From an uncultured Coriobacteriaceae bacterium (GTDB lineage Bacteria; Actinomycetota; Coriobacteriia; Coriobacteriales; QAMH01): DNA of 34,708 nt. The stretch is from the NCBI GenBank assembly GCA_900544245.1, contig UQUH01000013.1, positions 1 to 34,708 of the forward strand, given 5' to 3'. The translations under genes were made by a program, and so were the position numbers. Below are positions 1-8,095 of this stretch, in pieces. Below the pieces are notes generated by a model, which searched no databases, was not told where the DNA came from, and saw nothing but the letters and a program-made list of their open reading frames with translations. How positions within the stretch are numbered: the stretch's first letter is position 1; every line of letters begins with the position of its first letter.

Positions 1-12
1 TCATTTGCAGCA

Positions 13-45
13 AATGAGACAACGTCTCTGAGCAACTGTCTCATT
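13..45. repeat. GAGACA-type palindromic repeat, copy 1
   Basis: Nine-base arms AATGAGACA (13-21) and TGTCTCATT (37-45) are perfect inverted repeats around a 15-base centre containing CTCTGAGCAA. The same arms, the CTCTGAGCAA core and the flanking run of C occur at 24231-24266 in the same orientation, so this is a copy of a dispersed element. Bases 46-157 show no gene; they form the leader of gltB. Confidence 0.6.
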
Positions 46-157
46 CCCCAACGTACGGAAATCACAAAATGCCGCATCCGAAACATGCGCGTAACGTACT
101 CCGATTATCCTGCTCTGTAGTTATGGGAACCAATCACCATGAAGAAGAGGTATGGGT

Positions 158-3100
158 ATGCAAGGCGAGATGACTGACCGAACCGGGAGCCGCCCGTACG
201 CCGAGCCATCGATGTATCGAAGCGAGTTCGAACACGATGCCTGTGGCATCGGGGCCCTGGCTAACCTCAAGGGCGTGCGTTCGCACCAGATCATCGACGA
301 TGCCCTGTCCGTGCTCGTCAACCTCGAGCACCGCGGCGGCGTGGGCCTTGAGCCCAACACCGGTGACGGCGCGGGCATTCTCATCCAGGTACCGCACCGC
401 TTCTTTCGCAAGGAGGCGCAGAAATGCGGAAGCCTCCTTCCCGACGAGGGGGAATATGGCGCCGCCATGCTCTTTCTGCCCACGGATGCCGAAGGGCTCG
501 CCGAGGGCATGCGCGTCTTCGAGGACGGTTGCGCGGCCGAGGGCATCCCGCTGCTGTTCTGGCGCGACGTTCCTGTCGATAGCCGTGACCTGGGCACGAC
601 CGCGCTCGAGTGCATGCCCGTTATCAAGCAGGCGTTCGTGGGGCGCCCTTCGGGTGTCGAACCTGGCGACGATTTCGAGCGCAAGCTCTACGTCTGCCGT
701 CGCACTATCGAGAAGCGCGCACGTGACACGTCGTCGCTCGACGGCAAGATCTTCTACGTCTGCTCGATGAGTGCGCGTACGATCGTCTACAAGGGCATGC
801 TTGTCTCCACGCAGATGCGCCGCTTCTTCCGCGACCTCGATGACGCGATGACCGATTCGGCCATCGCGCTCGTCCACTCGCGCTACTCCACGAACACGAC
901 GCCGTCGTGGGAACGTGCCCATCCCCAGCGCTACATGGTCCATAACGGCGAGATCAACACGTTGCGTTGCAACGTCAACTGGGCACGGGCCCGCGAGCCG
1001 CATCTGTACTCGCCGGTCATGGGGGCCGATCTCGAGAAGGTCCTGCCCGTCTTCAACGGCGAGGGTTCCGACTCGGCCATGCTCGACAACATGCTCGAGT
1101 TCATCTCCATGAACGGCCGCTCGCTCATACGTGCCGTGTCGATGCTGCTTCCCGAGCCGTGGGACAAGAACGAGGTGCTCACCACCAAGCGCAGCGCCTG
1201 GGATCAGTACCAGTCGATGCTCACCGAGGCGTGGGAGGGCCCTGCCGCAATCGCGTTTTCTGACGGAACGATGCTGGGCGCGGTCATCGACCGTAATGGT
1301 CTGCGTCCCGCCCGCTATTGTGTGACCTCCGACGATCGCCTCATCCTGTCGAGCGAGGCGGGCGTGCTCGACATCGATCCGGCAAAGATCCTCGTTTCGG
1401 GTAGCCTCGGACCGGGACAGATGCTCATGGTCGACCCGGAACAGGGTCGCGTGCTCTACGACGACGAAATCAAGGACAGGCTCGCCAACGAGAAGCCCTA
1501 CCGTGAGTGGATCAAGGCCGAGACGCTCGCCCTGGCATCGCTCATCAAGGGTGCCGAAGAGGATGCGGGTCATGCCGACGATGCGGACATCTCCCTTTCG
1601 GAGCGCCAGACCATACACGGCTTCTGCTTCGAGGACATCGAGGAGGCCATCATTCCCATGGCCGATGCCGGGGCCATTCCGCTGGCGTCCATGGGCGAGG
1701 ACACGCCGCTCGCGTGCCTCTCGGAGCGTCCGCGACGCTTCTACCACTACTTCAACCAGCTGTTCTCGCAGGTGACTAACCCGCCCATTGACGCGCTGCG
1801 CGAGTCATACATCACCTCGACGCTGCTGTATCTGGGAAACCACGGCAACCTTCTCGAGGATGCGCGCTCCAACTGCCGTCTTGTCAGACTCGACACGCCG
1901 CTTCTGAACGAAGGTCAGTTCGCTGCGCTTGCCTCCATCGGGCAAAAGGGCTTCAAGGCCGCAAAGCTCGTGGCCGCCTATGCGCCCGATGACGGACCGC
2001 ACGCCCTGGCCCGGGCGGTCGAGGAACTCGGCAGGCAAGCGGAGGGGCTCGTGCGCGGCGGCGTGAACATCCTGGCGCTTTCCGACCGCGCGGGACGCGG
2101 GCTTGTGCCCGTGCCATCGCTGCTGAGCGTCGCGAGCGTGCACAACCACCTGCTGCGTTGCGGGATTCGCACCCAGGTCGACATCATCGTCGAATGCGGC
2201 GATGCGATCACGCCGCATGACTTCGCAACCCTCGTGGGCTATTCGGCATCGGGAGTCTACCCGTACCTCGCCCATGACACCATCCGCGCGCTGTGTGGCA
2301 GCGGCGTGCTCGATAGCGACGTCGACGCCGCTATCGCCCGCTATAACAAGGCGGTCGTTTCGGGCATCGTGTCGATCATGTCCAAGATGGGCATTTCGAC
2401 CATGCAGGGCTATCATGCCGCCCAGGTGTTCGAGGCGGTCGGCCTGTCTGACGAGCTCGTCAATCGGCACTTCACGGGAACGGTAAGCCGCATTGGCGGC
2501 CTCACGCTCGATGACCTGCAACGCGAATGCGACGAGCGCTACGAGCTGGCGCTTGCCCAGGCGCACTCGCCCTCTCCCGAGCAGCTTCCCAGCGCGGGCA
2601 TCACCTCCTGGCGTCCGCAAGGCGAGGAGCACCTCATCACGCCGCGTGTCATCCACCTGCTGCAGCGCGCGGTGCGCGAGGACAGTCCCGAGCTCTTCGA
2701 GCAGTACAGCCAGGCCGTGCACCAGGAAGGACGCGCCGTCGTCCTGCGCGATCTGCTCGACTTCGATGCGCAGCGGCCGGCAATCCCGCTGTGTGACGTC
2801 GAGCCGGCAAGCGAGATCGTCAAGCGCTTCAACACGGGTGCCATGAGCTACGGCTCCATCTCGCAGGAAGCACACGAATGCCTTGCCATCGCCATGAATC
2901 GTCTGGGCGGGCGCTCGAACTCCGGCGAGGGCGGCGAGGACCCGGCTCGCGAGGCGACGTTGCCCAACGGTGATAGCAAGCGCTCCGCGATCAAGCAGAT
3001 CGCGTCGGGCCGCTTTGGCGTGACGAGTCGCTATCTCATGAGCGCGAGTGAGCTGCAGATCAAGATGGCCCAGGGGGCCAAGCCCGGCGAGGGCGGACAT

Positions 3101-4783
3101 CTGCCGGGCGGGAAGGTGTGGCCGTGGATCGCCCGCACACGTCGCTCCACGCCGGGCATCAGCCTCATCTCCCCACCGCCGCACCATGACATCTACTCCA
3201 TCGAGGATCTGGCCGAGCTCATCTTCGACCTCAAGAACGCCAACCCTCACGCGCGCGTCTCCGTCAAGCTCGTATCGGAGGCCGGCGTGGGCACCATCGC
3301 GACGGGCGTGGCCAAGGGCGGCGCGCACAAGATCCTCGTCTCGGGAGCCAACGGCGGAACGGGCGCCGCGCCGCGCGACTCCATCCATCACGCGGGCCTG
3401 CCCCTCGAGATGGGGCTGGCCGAGACGCAGCAGACGCTCATGCAAAACGGCCTGCGTTCGCGCGTCGTCCTCGAGTCCGACGGCAAGCTCATGGACGGGC
3501 GCGACGTCGCCATCGCCTGCTTGCTCGGTGCCGAGGAGTTCGGTTTTGCCACCATGCCGCTCATCGCGATGGGCTGCCTCATGCAGCGCGATTGCCAGAA
3601 GGATACCTGCCCGGTGGGCATCGCCACGCAGGATTGCCGTCTGCGCAATCGCTTCACCGGCAAGCCCGAGTACGTGGTCAACTACATGATGTTCGTGGCC
3701 GAGCAACTGCGCCAGATCATGGCTGAGCTGGGGTTTGCCACCGTCGACGAGATGGTGGGGCACGTCGAATGCCTACGGCAGACCCGCGCCGTGCGCTCAT
3801 GGAAGGCACGCCTGCTCGACCTCTCGTCGCTACTCGCCAAGCCGCAGGTCGATTTCGGCCGCGCGATTCCCGACGCGCATTGTCCCCATTTCCTCGTCAG
3901 CGCCCAGGCTCCCAATACGTTGCCCGAGACACTCGATGCGACGCTGCTCATCCCCTACACGCAGTTCGCGCGCGAGCGTCTCGAACCCATCAACTTCCAC
4001 GTGGACATCACGAACGTGAACCGTTGCGTGGGCACCATGCTCGGTTCCGACGTGACGGCGCATCATCCCGAGGGGCTGCCCTACGACTTCATCAGGATCG
4101 ACTGCAGCGGGTCGGGCGGCATGAGCTTTGGCGCGTTTTTGCCCAAGGGCATCATGCTCACGATTTCGGGCGAGGCAAACGATTACTTCGGCAAGGGGCT
4201 TTCGGGTGGAACGGTCGCGGTCGCCCCATCGAGCAGGGCGACGTTCAGGCCCGAGGAAAACGTCATCGTGGGCAACGTCGCCTTCTACGGCGCGACGTCG
4301 GGCAGGGGCTTCGTGAACGGCCTCGCCGGGCAGCGCTTCGCCGCGCGCAACTCGGGTGCGGACCTGGTCGTCGAGGGAATCGGCGACAACGGCTGCGAGT
4401 ACATGACGGGTGGGTGCGTGCTCGTCCTGGGCGAGGTGGGCATCAACTTCGCGGCGGGCATGAACGGTGGCGTGGCCTACGTCTACGATGCGGCGCATTC
4501 GCTCGAGGCCCATTGCAACCGGGAGTTCGTCGACATCCTCGAGCCCGATCGAGACGAAATCGCGCTCATCCGCGAGCTCATCGAGGCACATGTGCAGATC
4601 ACGACCAGTCCGCTTGGCGTCATGCTGCTCTACCGCTTCGACGACATAGCGCATCATTTCAAGAAGGTCATTCCGGACGAGTATCGCAAGATGCTCGCTA
4701 TGACGGCGCAGCTCGAGGCGGACGGCTGCACGCACGAGGAGGCACAGGAACGTGCCTTCGAGTTACTGAGAGCGGAGGCGTGA
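158..4783 (+). CDS. gltB: Glutamate synthase large (alpha) subunit
   Basis: Transfers the amide nitrogen of glutamine to 2-oxoglutarate, giving two glutamates, in the cytoplasm together with GltD. The protein has about 1541 residues, the usual size for bacterial GltB. The N-terminal class II glutamine amidotransferase domain begins at Cys29 (HDACGIG), the catalytic nucleophile exposed after propeptide removal. The FMN synthase domain carries the 3Fe-4S motif Cys1140-x5-Cys1146-x4-Cys1151 (CLMQRDCQKDTCPVG), and the C-terminal GXGXG beta-helix region holds the GGMSFGAF and GNVAFYGATSGRGFVNG stretches. ATG 158 is preferred over ATG 152 because AAGAGG (145-150) then sits 7 bases upstream; ATG 152 would leave one base. 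gltD starts one base after the stop, so the two form an operon. Identification is firm; the exact start is less so. Confidence 0.97.
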   Translation: MQGEMTDRTGSRPYAEPSMYRSEFEHDACGIGALANLKGVRSHQIIDDALSVLVNLEHRGGVGLEPNTGDGAGILIQVPHRFFRKEAQKCGSLLPDEGEYGAAMLFLPTDAEGLAEGMRVFEDGCAAEGIPLLFWRDVPVDSRDLGTTALECMPVIKQAFVGRPSGVEPGDDFERKLYVCRRTIEKRARDTSSLDGKIFYVCSMSARTIVYKGMLVSTQMRRFFRDLDDAMTDSAIALVHSRYSTNTTPSWERAHPQRYMVHNGEINTLRCNVNWARAREPHLYSPVMGADLEKVLPVFNGEGSDSAMLDNMLEFISMNGRSLIRAVSMLLPEPWDKNEVLTTKRSAWDQYQSMLTEAWEGPAAIAFSDGTMLGAVIDRNGLRPARYCVTSDDRLILSSEAGVLDIDPAKILVSGSLGPGQMLMVDPEQGRVLYDDEIKDRLANEKPYREWIKAETLALASLIKGAEEDAGHADDADISLSERQTIHGFCFEDIEEAIIPMADAGAIPLASMGEDTPLACLSERPRRFYHYFNQLFSQVTNPPIDALRESYITSTLLYLGNHGNLLEDARSNCRLVRLDTPLLNEGQFAALASIGQKGFKAAKLVAAYAPDDGPHALARAVEELGRQAEGLVRGGVNILALSDRAGRGLVPVPSLLSVASVHNHLLRCGIRTQVDIIVECGDAITPHDFATLVGYSASGVYPYLAHDTIRALCGSGVLDSDVDAAIARYNKAVVSGIVSIMSKMGISTMQGYHAAQVFEAVGLSDELVNRHFTGTVSRIGGLTLDDLQRECDERYELALAQAHSPSPEQLPSAGITSWRPQGEEHLITPRVIHLLQRAVREDSPELFEQYSQAVHQEGRAVVLRDLLDFDAQRPAIPLCDVEPASEIVKRFNTGAMSYGSISQEAHECLAIAMNRLGGRSNSGEGGEDPAREATLPNGDSKRSAIKQIASGRFGVTSRYLMSASELQIKMAQGAKPGEGGHLPGGKVWPWIARTRRSTPGISLISPPPHHDIYSIEDLAELIFDLKNANPHARVSVKLVSEAGVGTIATGVAKGGAHKILVSGANGGTGAAPRDSIHHAGLPLEMGLAETQQTLMQNGLRSRVVLESDGKLMDGRDVAIACLLGAEEFGFATMPLIAMGCLMQRDCQKDTCPVGIATQDCRLRNRFTGKPEYVVNYMMFVAEQLRQIMAELGFATVDEMVGHVECLRQTRAVRSWKARLLDLSSLLAKPQVDFGRAIPDAHCPHFLVSAQAPNTLPETLDATLLIPYTQFARERLEPINFHVDITNVNRCVGTMLGSDVTAHHPEGLPYDFIRIDCSGSGGMSFGAFLPKGIMLTISGEANDYFGKGLSGGTVAVAPSSRATFRPEENVIVGNVAFYGATSGRGFVNGLAGQRFAARNSGADLVVEGIGDNGCEYMTGGCVLVLGEVGINFAAGMNGGVAYVYDAAHSLEAHCNREFVDILEPDRDEIALIRELIEAHVQITTSPLGVMLLYRFDDIAHHFKKVIPDEYRKMLAMTAQLEADGCTHEEAQERAFELLRAEA

Positions 4784-4784
4784 C

Positions 4785-6212
4785 ATGGGGCGCACGGGAG
4801 CATATCTCCAGGTTGAACGTAGGGAGCACGGCGTGCGTCCCGCGCGCGAGGCCGTGGCGGATTACGGGGAGTTCGCGCTACCGCTTTCCGCCGACGAGCA
4901 ACGCGAGCAGGCGAGCCGCTGCATGAACTGCGGCGTGGCGTTTTGCCAGAGCGGCGGCATCCTCGACGACATCGTCGCCGCGACGGGCTGTCCGCTCCAT
5001 AACCTCATTCCCGAGGTCAATGACCTGCTCTACCGTGGACGACTCGACGATGCGTACGCACGCCTGCTGTTGACCAATCCCTTCCCGGAATTCACCGGCC
5101 GCGTGTGTCCGGCGCCGTGCGAGGTCGCATGCAACCTCGGCTTGCATGACGATGCGGTCACCATCCACGACAACGAGCGTCTACTCTCCGACTACGGGTG
5201 GAGCCAGGGCATGCGTCCGCTTGTCCCCGCGCCTGACGCCGCCCCGCTCGTGAGCGTCGTGGGGTCCGGTCCCGCCGGCTTGGCGCTTGCCTGGGAGCTC
5301 GCACGACGTGGCGTGCGCGTGCGCGTGTACGAGAGGGACGAGCGCCCCGGTGGCCTGCTCACCTACGGTATTCCCAACATGAAGCTTCCCAAGGAGGTCG
5401 TGCAGCGTCGCATCGACCTCATGCGCGATTCTGGTGTGGAGTTCGCCTGCGGGACGGACGCTGTCCAGATGGCGGGAAAGATCCTCTCGGCTTCCGATGC
5501 CGTCGTCCTTGCCGTCGGCTCCAGCGTCGCCCGCGACATGCCCATAGAGGGACGCGAGCTCGATGGCATCCGCCTCGCGCTCGACTACCTGGGCGAGGTG
5601 ACGCGTGCGCTACTCGAGGGGCGCGATGCGACGATCGACGCGGCGGGCAAGGACGTCGTAGTCATCGGTGGCGGCGATACCGGCGTCGATTGCGTTGCCT
5701 GCGCCTTGCGCCAGGGCGCGAAGAGCGTGCGCCAGGTCATTCGCGCGCAGCGGCCCTCGGACGAGGGTAGCGCCTCGTGGCCCGGTCCGAGAGCGGCCTA
5801 CACGCAAGGGTACGGGCAGCGCGAGGCCGAGGAGCTGCTCGGCAGCGACCCGCGCATCTGGTCGACGGACACGATTGCCTTCGTGGGCGATGGCGCTGTC
5901 GAGGCCGTGTGCATCCAGGACCTCGCCTATGACGGGGGCAGGCACCTCGTCGAGGGGACGCAGCGGGAGATTCCCGCCCAGCTCGTCCTCATCGCCAAGG
6001 GCTTTCTCGGGGCAGACGACGCACTGTTCGAGGCGTTTGGCGTCACGGGTGCATCGGATGCGGATGAATTGCATGGGTTGCGGGCAGTTGGCGACGCGAT
6101 AGTGCCGGTCTACGTGGCCGGCGATGCGCGCATGGGCTCGACGCTCGTGGCGACGGCGATTGCCGATGGGCTTGCCTGTGCCGACGAGGTGTGCGCCGCC
6201 CTTCGACTCTAG
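4785..6212 (+). CDS. gltD: Glutamate synthase small (beta) subunit, NADPH-dependent
   Basis: Supplies electrons from NAD(P)H through FAD and 4Fe-4S clusters to GltB. The protein has 475 residues, typical for GltD. N-terminal cluster ligands are Cys46, Cys49 and Cys54 (RCMNCGVAFC) and Cys108/112/116 (VCPAPCEVAC). The FAD Rossmann motif is G160-SGPAG. A second dinucleotide fold, VVVIGGGDTGVDC, is the pyridine nucleotide site. The C-terminal YVAGDARMGSTLVATAIADG stretch matches the family's flavin-contacting end. Translation is coupled to gltB, with one base between stop and start. The stop codon shares CTAG with the stop of the convergent PadR gene, leaving no room for a terminator between them. 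Confidence 0.97.
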   Translation: MGRTGAYLQVERREHGVRPAREAVADYGEFALPLSADEQREQASRCMNCGVAFCQSGGILDDIVAATGCPLHNLIPEVNDLLYRGRLDDAYARLLLTNPFPEFTGRVCPAPCEVACNLGLHDDAVTIHDNERLLSDYGWSQGMRPLVPAPDAAPLVSVVGSGPAGLALAWELARRGVRVRVYERDERPGGLLTYGIPNMKLPKEVVQRRIDLMRDSGVEFACGTDAVQMAGKILSASDAVVLAVGSSVARDMPIEGRELDGIRLALDYLGEVTRALLEGRDATIDAAGKDVVVIGGGDTGVDCVACALRQGAKSVRQVIRAQRPSDEGSASWPGPRAAYTQGYGQREAEELLGSDPRIWSTDTIAFVGDGAVEAVCIQDLAYDGGRHLVEGTQREIPAQLVLIAKGFLGADDALFEAFGVTGASDADELHGLRAVGDAIVPVYVAGDARMGSTLVATAIADGLACADEVCAALRL

Positions 6213-6652
6213 ACCTCGAGCTCCTTTAGGCAGACCGGTTGCTCGGGGACGGGGATGTCGAGGGCGTCGCATGCGAGCGTGCGCAGATCCTGGATGCTGG
6301 CCGCATAGCAAGCCAACGCGTCTATCCAGCGGCGCAGGCAAGCCCGTCCGTCATCGGTCAGGTTGTAGCAGCGCTTGGCGGGGCCGGATTCCGACGTGTC
6401 CCACTCGCTCGTGACCAGTCCGTTGTTCTCCATCTGCTTGAGGATGCGATAGATGCCTGTGGGGTCGGGGGCATTGCCGTTGAACATGGGACCGCTCGTC
6501 ATCTCCTGGATGATGAGGTATCCGTGCACGGGCTTATCGGAACGCGCGAGCACGGCGAGAATCGAAGGTTGCGTTAGGCGGCTCAGGCTCTTGCCGAGCT
6601 GTCCGCATTCACTGAGTTGCTCTTCGGACTTTGGGTGGCAGGCAGACCACAT
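6209..6652 (-). CDS. PadR-family transcriptional regulator, cysteine-rich
   Basis: A 147-residue PadR-type winged-helix repressor. The domain runs from about residue 24 (SRLTQPSILAVLARSDKPVHGYLI) through DPTGIYRILKQMENNGLVTSEW, the recognition helix and start of the wing, to a short C-terminal helical dimerisation region. Seven cysteines are unusual for so small a regulator, including Cys5 and Cys16 in an N-terminal extension before the fold and five in the C-terminal half. GGGAG lies 7 bases before the ATG. It is divergent from the methyltransferase/GTPase/ArsS cluster across a 329-bp gap, so it is the likely local regulator of that cluster. Binding of As(III) or another thiophile by the cysteines is inference. 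The PadR fold is well supported; the ligand is unknown. Confidence 0.85.
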   Translation of the reverse strand: MWSACHPKSEEQLSECGQLGKSLSRLTQPSILAVLARSDKPVHGYLIIQEMTSGPMFNGNAPDPTGIYRILKQMENNGLVTSEWDTSESGPAKRCYNLTDDGRACLRRWIDALACYAASIQDLRTLACDALDIPVPEQPVCLKELEV

Positions 6653-6721
6653 GTATTAGCTCCCTTACGTGAATCGAATAGGGCTTCATCATACGCCAAA
6701 TCTTGCTCGAAAAGAAAGAAA

Positions 6722-6735
6722 GCCGCGTATGCGGC
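6722..6735 (-). terminator. Terminator-like hairpin in the padR/ars divergent region
   Basis: GCCGC-gtat-GCGGC is a perfect 5-bp stem. Read on the minus strand it is followed by a T-rich tract (TTTCTTTCTTTTC), like a weak intrinsic terminator. It lies upstream of the probable padR promoter (minus-strand TATGAT near 6692), so it may insulate padR from upstream minus-strand transcription. The short stem keeps confidence low. Confidence 0.3.
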
Positions 6736-6751
6736 AAAAAGGGTGCTTACG

Positions 6752-6795
6752 AGATGCTTGGGACGTGCCGGCCTAGAAGCATGTCCCAAGCATCT
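6752..6795. promoter_or_regulatory. Long inverted repeat upstream of the ars-type operon promoter
   Basis: Arms 6752-6764 and 6783-6795 (AGATGCTTGGGAC and its complement) are perfect over 13 bp. The pairing continues inward through one wobble pair and three more pairs, giving a 17-bp stem with a 10-base loop. No U tract follows on the plus strand. It sits 44 bases upstream of the TTGACA box at 6839, between the divergent padR and methyltransferase genes, where a PadR dimer operator would be expected. It could instead be a palindromic repeat. Confidence 0.5.
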
Positions 6796-6838
6796 GCCCG
6801 CAACGAAGCGAATCATGCGCTGCATATGCGTAAGCGAG

Positions 6839-6875
6839 TTGACACTAACCAGTATAGGATATAATCTGCTACTGG
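6839..6875 (+). promoter_or_regulatory. Sigma70-type promoter with inverted repeat around the -10
   Basis: TTGACA (6839-6844) and TATAAT (6860-6865) both match the consensus, with a short 15-bp spacer. CCAGTA (6849-6854) and TACTGG (6870-6875) form an inverted repeat whose 15-base centre contains the -10, a plausible repressor operator. The leader to the ATG at 6982 is about 110 bases, with AAGGAGAAAGGA just before the start codon. The suboptimal spacer suggests regulated transcription (inference). Confidence 0.55.
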
Positions 6876-6981
6876 CGCAAGTGTAAATATCAAATACGAG
6901 AATATACGCGGAGAAACTCGCCAAAAGCCCCGCGCAAGCGCAGAGAAAGCCCCGTTTTCGTCGAAGGAGAAAGGAACCGAC

Positions 6982-8079
6982 ATGGATTATCAGGGTTATC
7001 ACGATTGGTACACGTTGGACGTCGATCCCGCGAAATACTATGCGGAGATAGCCGCCGTGCAGGATCCCGATCCGCAGGCGACGGCCCGCACGCGCGACAC
7101 GGATGAGACGATTCTGCCCTCCGCTCGCGAGCGGCTCTTCAACATCTCCGCCGAGATAAAGAACCACTTCCACGAGTTTGGTGCTCCCATGCCGCCGCTC
7201 ATGGAGGGATGCACGGTGGTCGACCTGTGCTGCGGGTCAGGGCGCGACACGTACCTCGCCGCACAGCTCGTGGGCGAGCAGGGCAAGGTCATCGGCGTGG
7301 AACCCGATGCGAGCCGCCTTGCCAGGGCCGAGAAGTACCTTGACCAGGAAATCGCCCAGTTTGGCTATGACGCTCCCAACGTCGAGCTCATTCACGGCGT
7401 GCCCGAGGACCTTTCGATGATTCCGGACGAGTCCGTCGACATCGTTATCTCGAACTGCACCTTCAACCTCTCTCCCGACAAGGAGGCGTACGTCAGGGAG
7501 GTGCACCGCATCCTCAAGGAAGACGGTGAATGGTACTTCACTGACGTATTCACCGATCGTCGCATCCCGCTCGAGAAGGCCCATGACATCAAGCTACGTG
7601 CCCTGCGTCTGGCCGGTGCCATGTACATCAACGACTTCCGCCGTCTCGTGCAGCATTTCGGTTTTCTCGACCCGCGCTATCCCATGACCTTCAAGACGCC
7701 GCTTTCGGCAAGCGAGCAGGCGCTGTTCCCCGATATCGCGTTCGCGACCATAACCGCGCGCGTGATGAAGTCGAGCTGGGCCGAGGACGTGTGCGAGTCC
7801 TATGGCGAGACGGTGACCTACAAGGGCAACCTTCCCGACTACCCGGACATGTTCCTCTTCGACTTCAACATCAAGTTCCCCACGGGCAAGACCTGCCCCG
7901 TTTGCGGCAACGTCTCCGCAATAGCGGCTCACTCGCGCTATAGTGCGGCTTTTGAGTACACGGGCAATCGCGACCAGCACATCGGCGATACCCATGGCGA
8001 CCCCATCATCAAGACGGCTCCCGACTACGAGGGCGTGTATGACGAGGACGACCAGCCGATCAACGCGAGCTGCTGCTAG
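6982..8079 (+). CDS. ArsM-like SAM-dependent methyltransferase with CC terminus
   Basis: A 365-residue class I methyltransferase of the arsenite methyltransferase (ArsM) type. SAM motif I is D81-LCCGSGRDT, followed by GKVIGVEPD and the ArsM signature VISNCTFNLSPDKE with Cys159. A C-terminal region (CPVCGNVSAIAAHSRYSAAFEYTG) resembles the tail of ArsM proteins. Two other positions differ from the ArsM domain of the neighbouring fusion: the N-terminal Cys pair is absent, and the Cys before GAMY (Cys201 there) is replaced in LRLAGAMY (212-215). The protein ends in vicinal cysteines (ASCC). It may therefore bind arsenic differently, act on an already methylated or thiolated arsenical, or use another substrate. 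First gene of the operon, 16 bases from the GTPase. Confidence 0.85.
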   Translation: MDYQGYHDWYTLDVDPAKYYAEIAAVQDPDPQATARTRDTDETILPSARERLFNISAEIKNHFHEFGAPMPPLMEGCTVVDLCCGSGRDTYLAAQLVGEQGKVIGVEPDASRLARAEKYLDQEIAQFGYDAPNVELIHGVPEDLSMIPDESVDIVISNCTFNLSPDKEAYVREVHRILKEDGEWYFTDVFTDRRIPLEKAHDIKLRALRLAGAMYINDFRRLVQHFGFLDPRYPMTFKTPLSASEQALFPDIAFATITARVMKSSWAEDVCESYGETVTYKGNLPDYPDMFLFDFNIKFPTGKTCPVCGNVSAIAAHSRYSAAFEYTGNRDQHIGDTHGDPIIKTAPDYEGVYDEDDQPINASCC

Positions 8080-8095
8080 CAAGATGGAGCGTTAG

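Noticed and set aside
138..176. Short frame before gltB (MKKRYGYARRDD)
   Set aside because: It has only a distant GGGA ahead of it and overlaps the gltB start. There is no run of a single amino acid as in classic attenuators.
134..3763. Long minus-strand open frames opposite gltB
   Set aside because: They arise from the absence of stop codons in GC-rich codons of gltB. No domain is recognisable, and the sense gene has full catalytic motifs.
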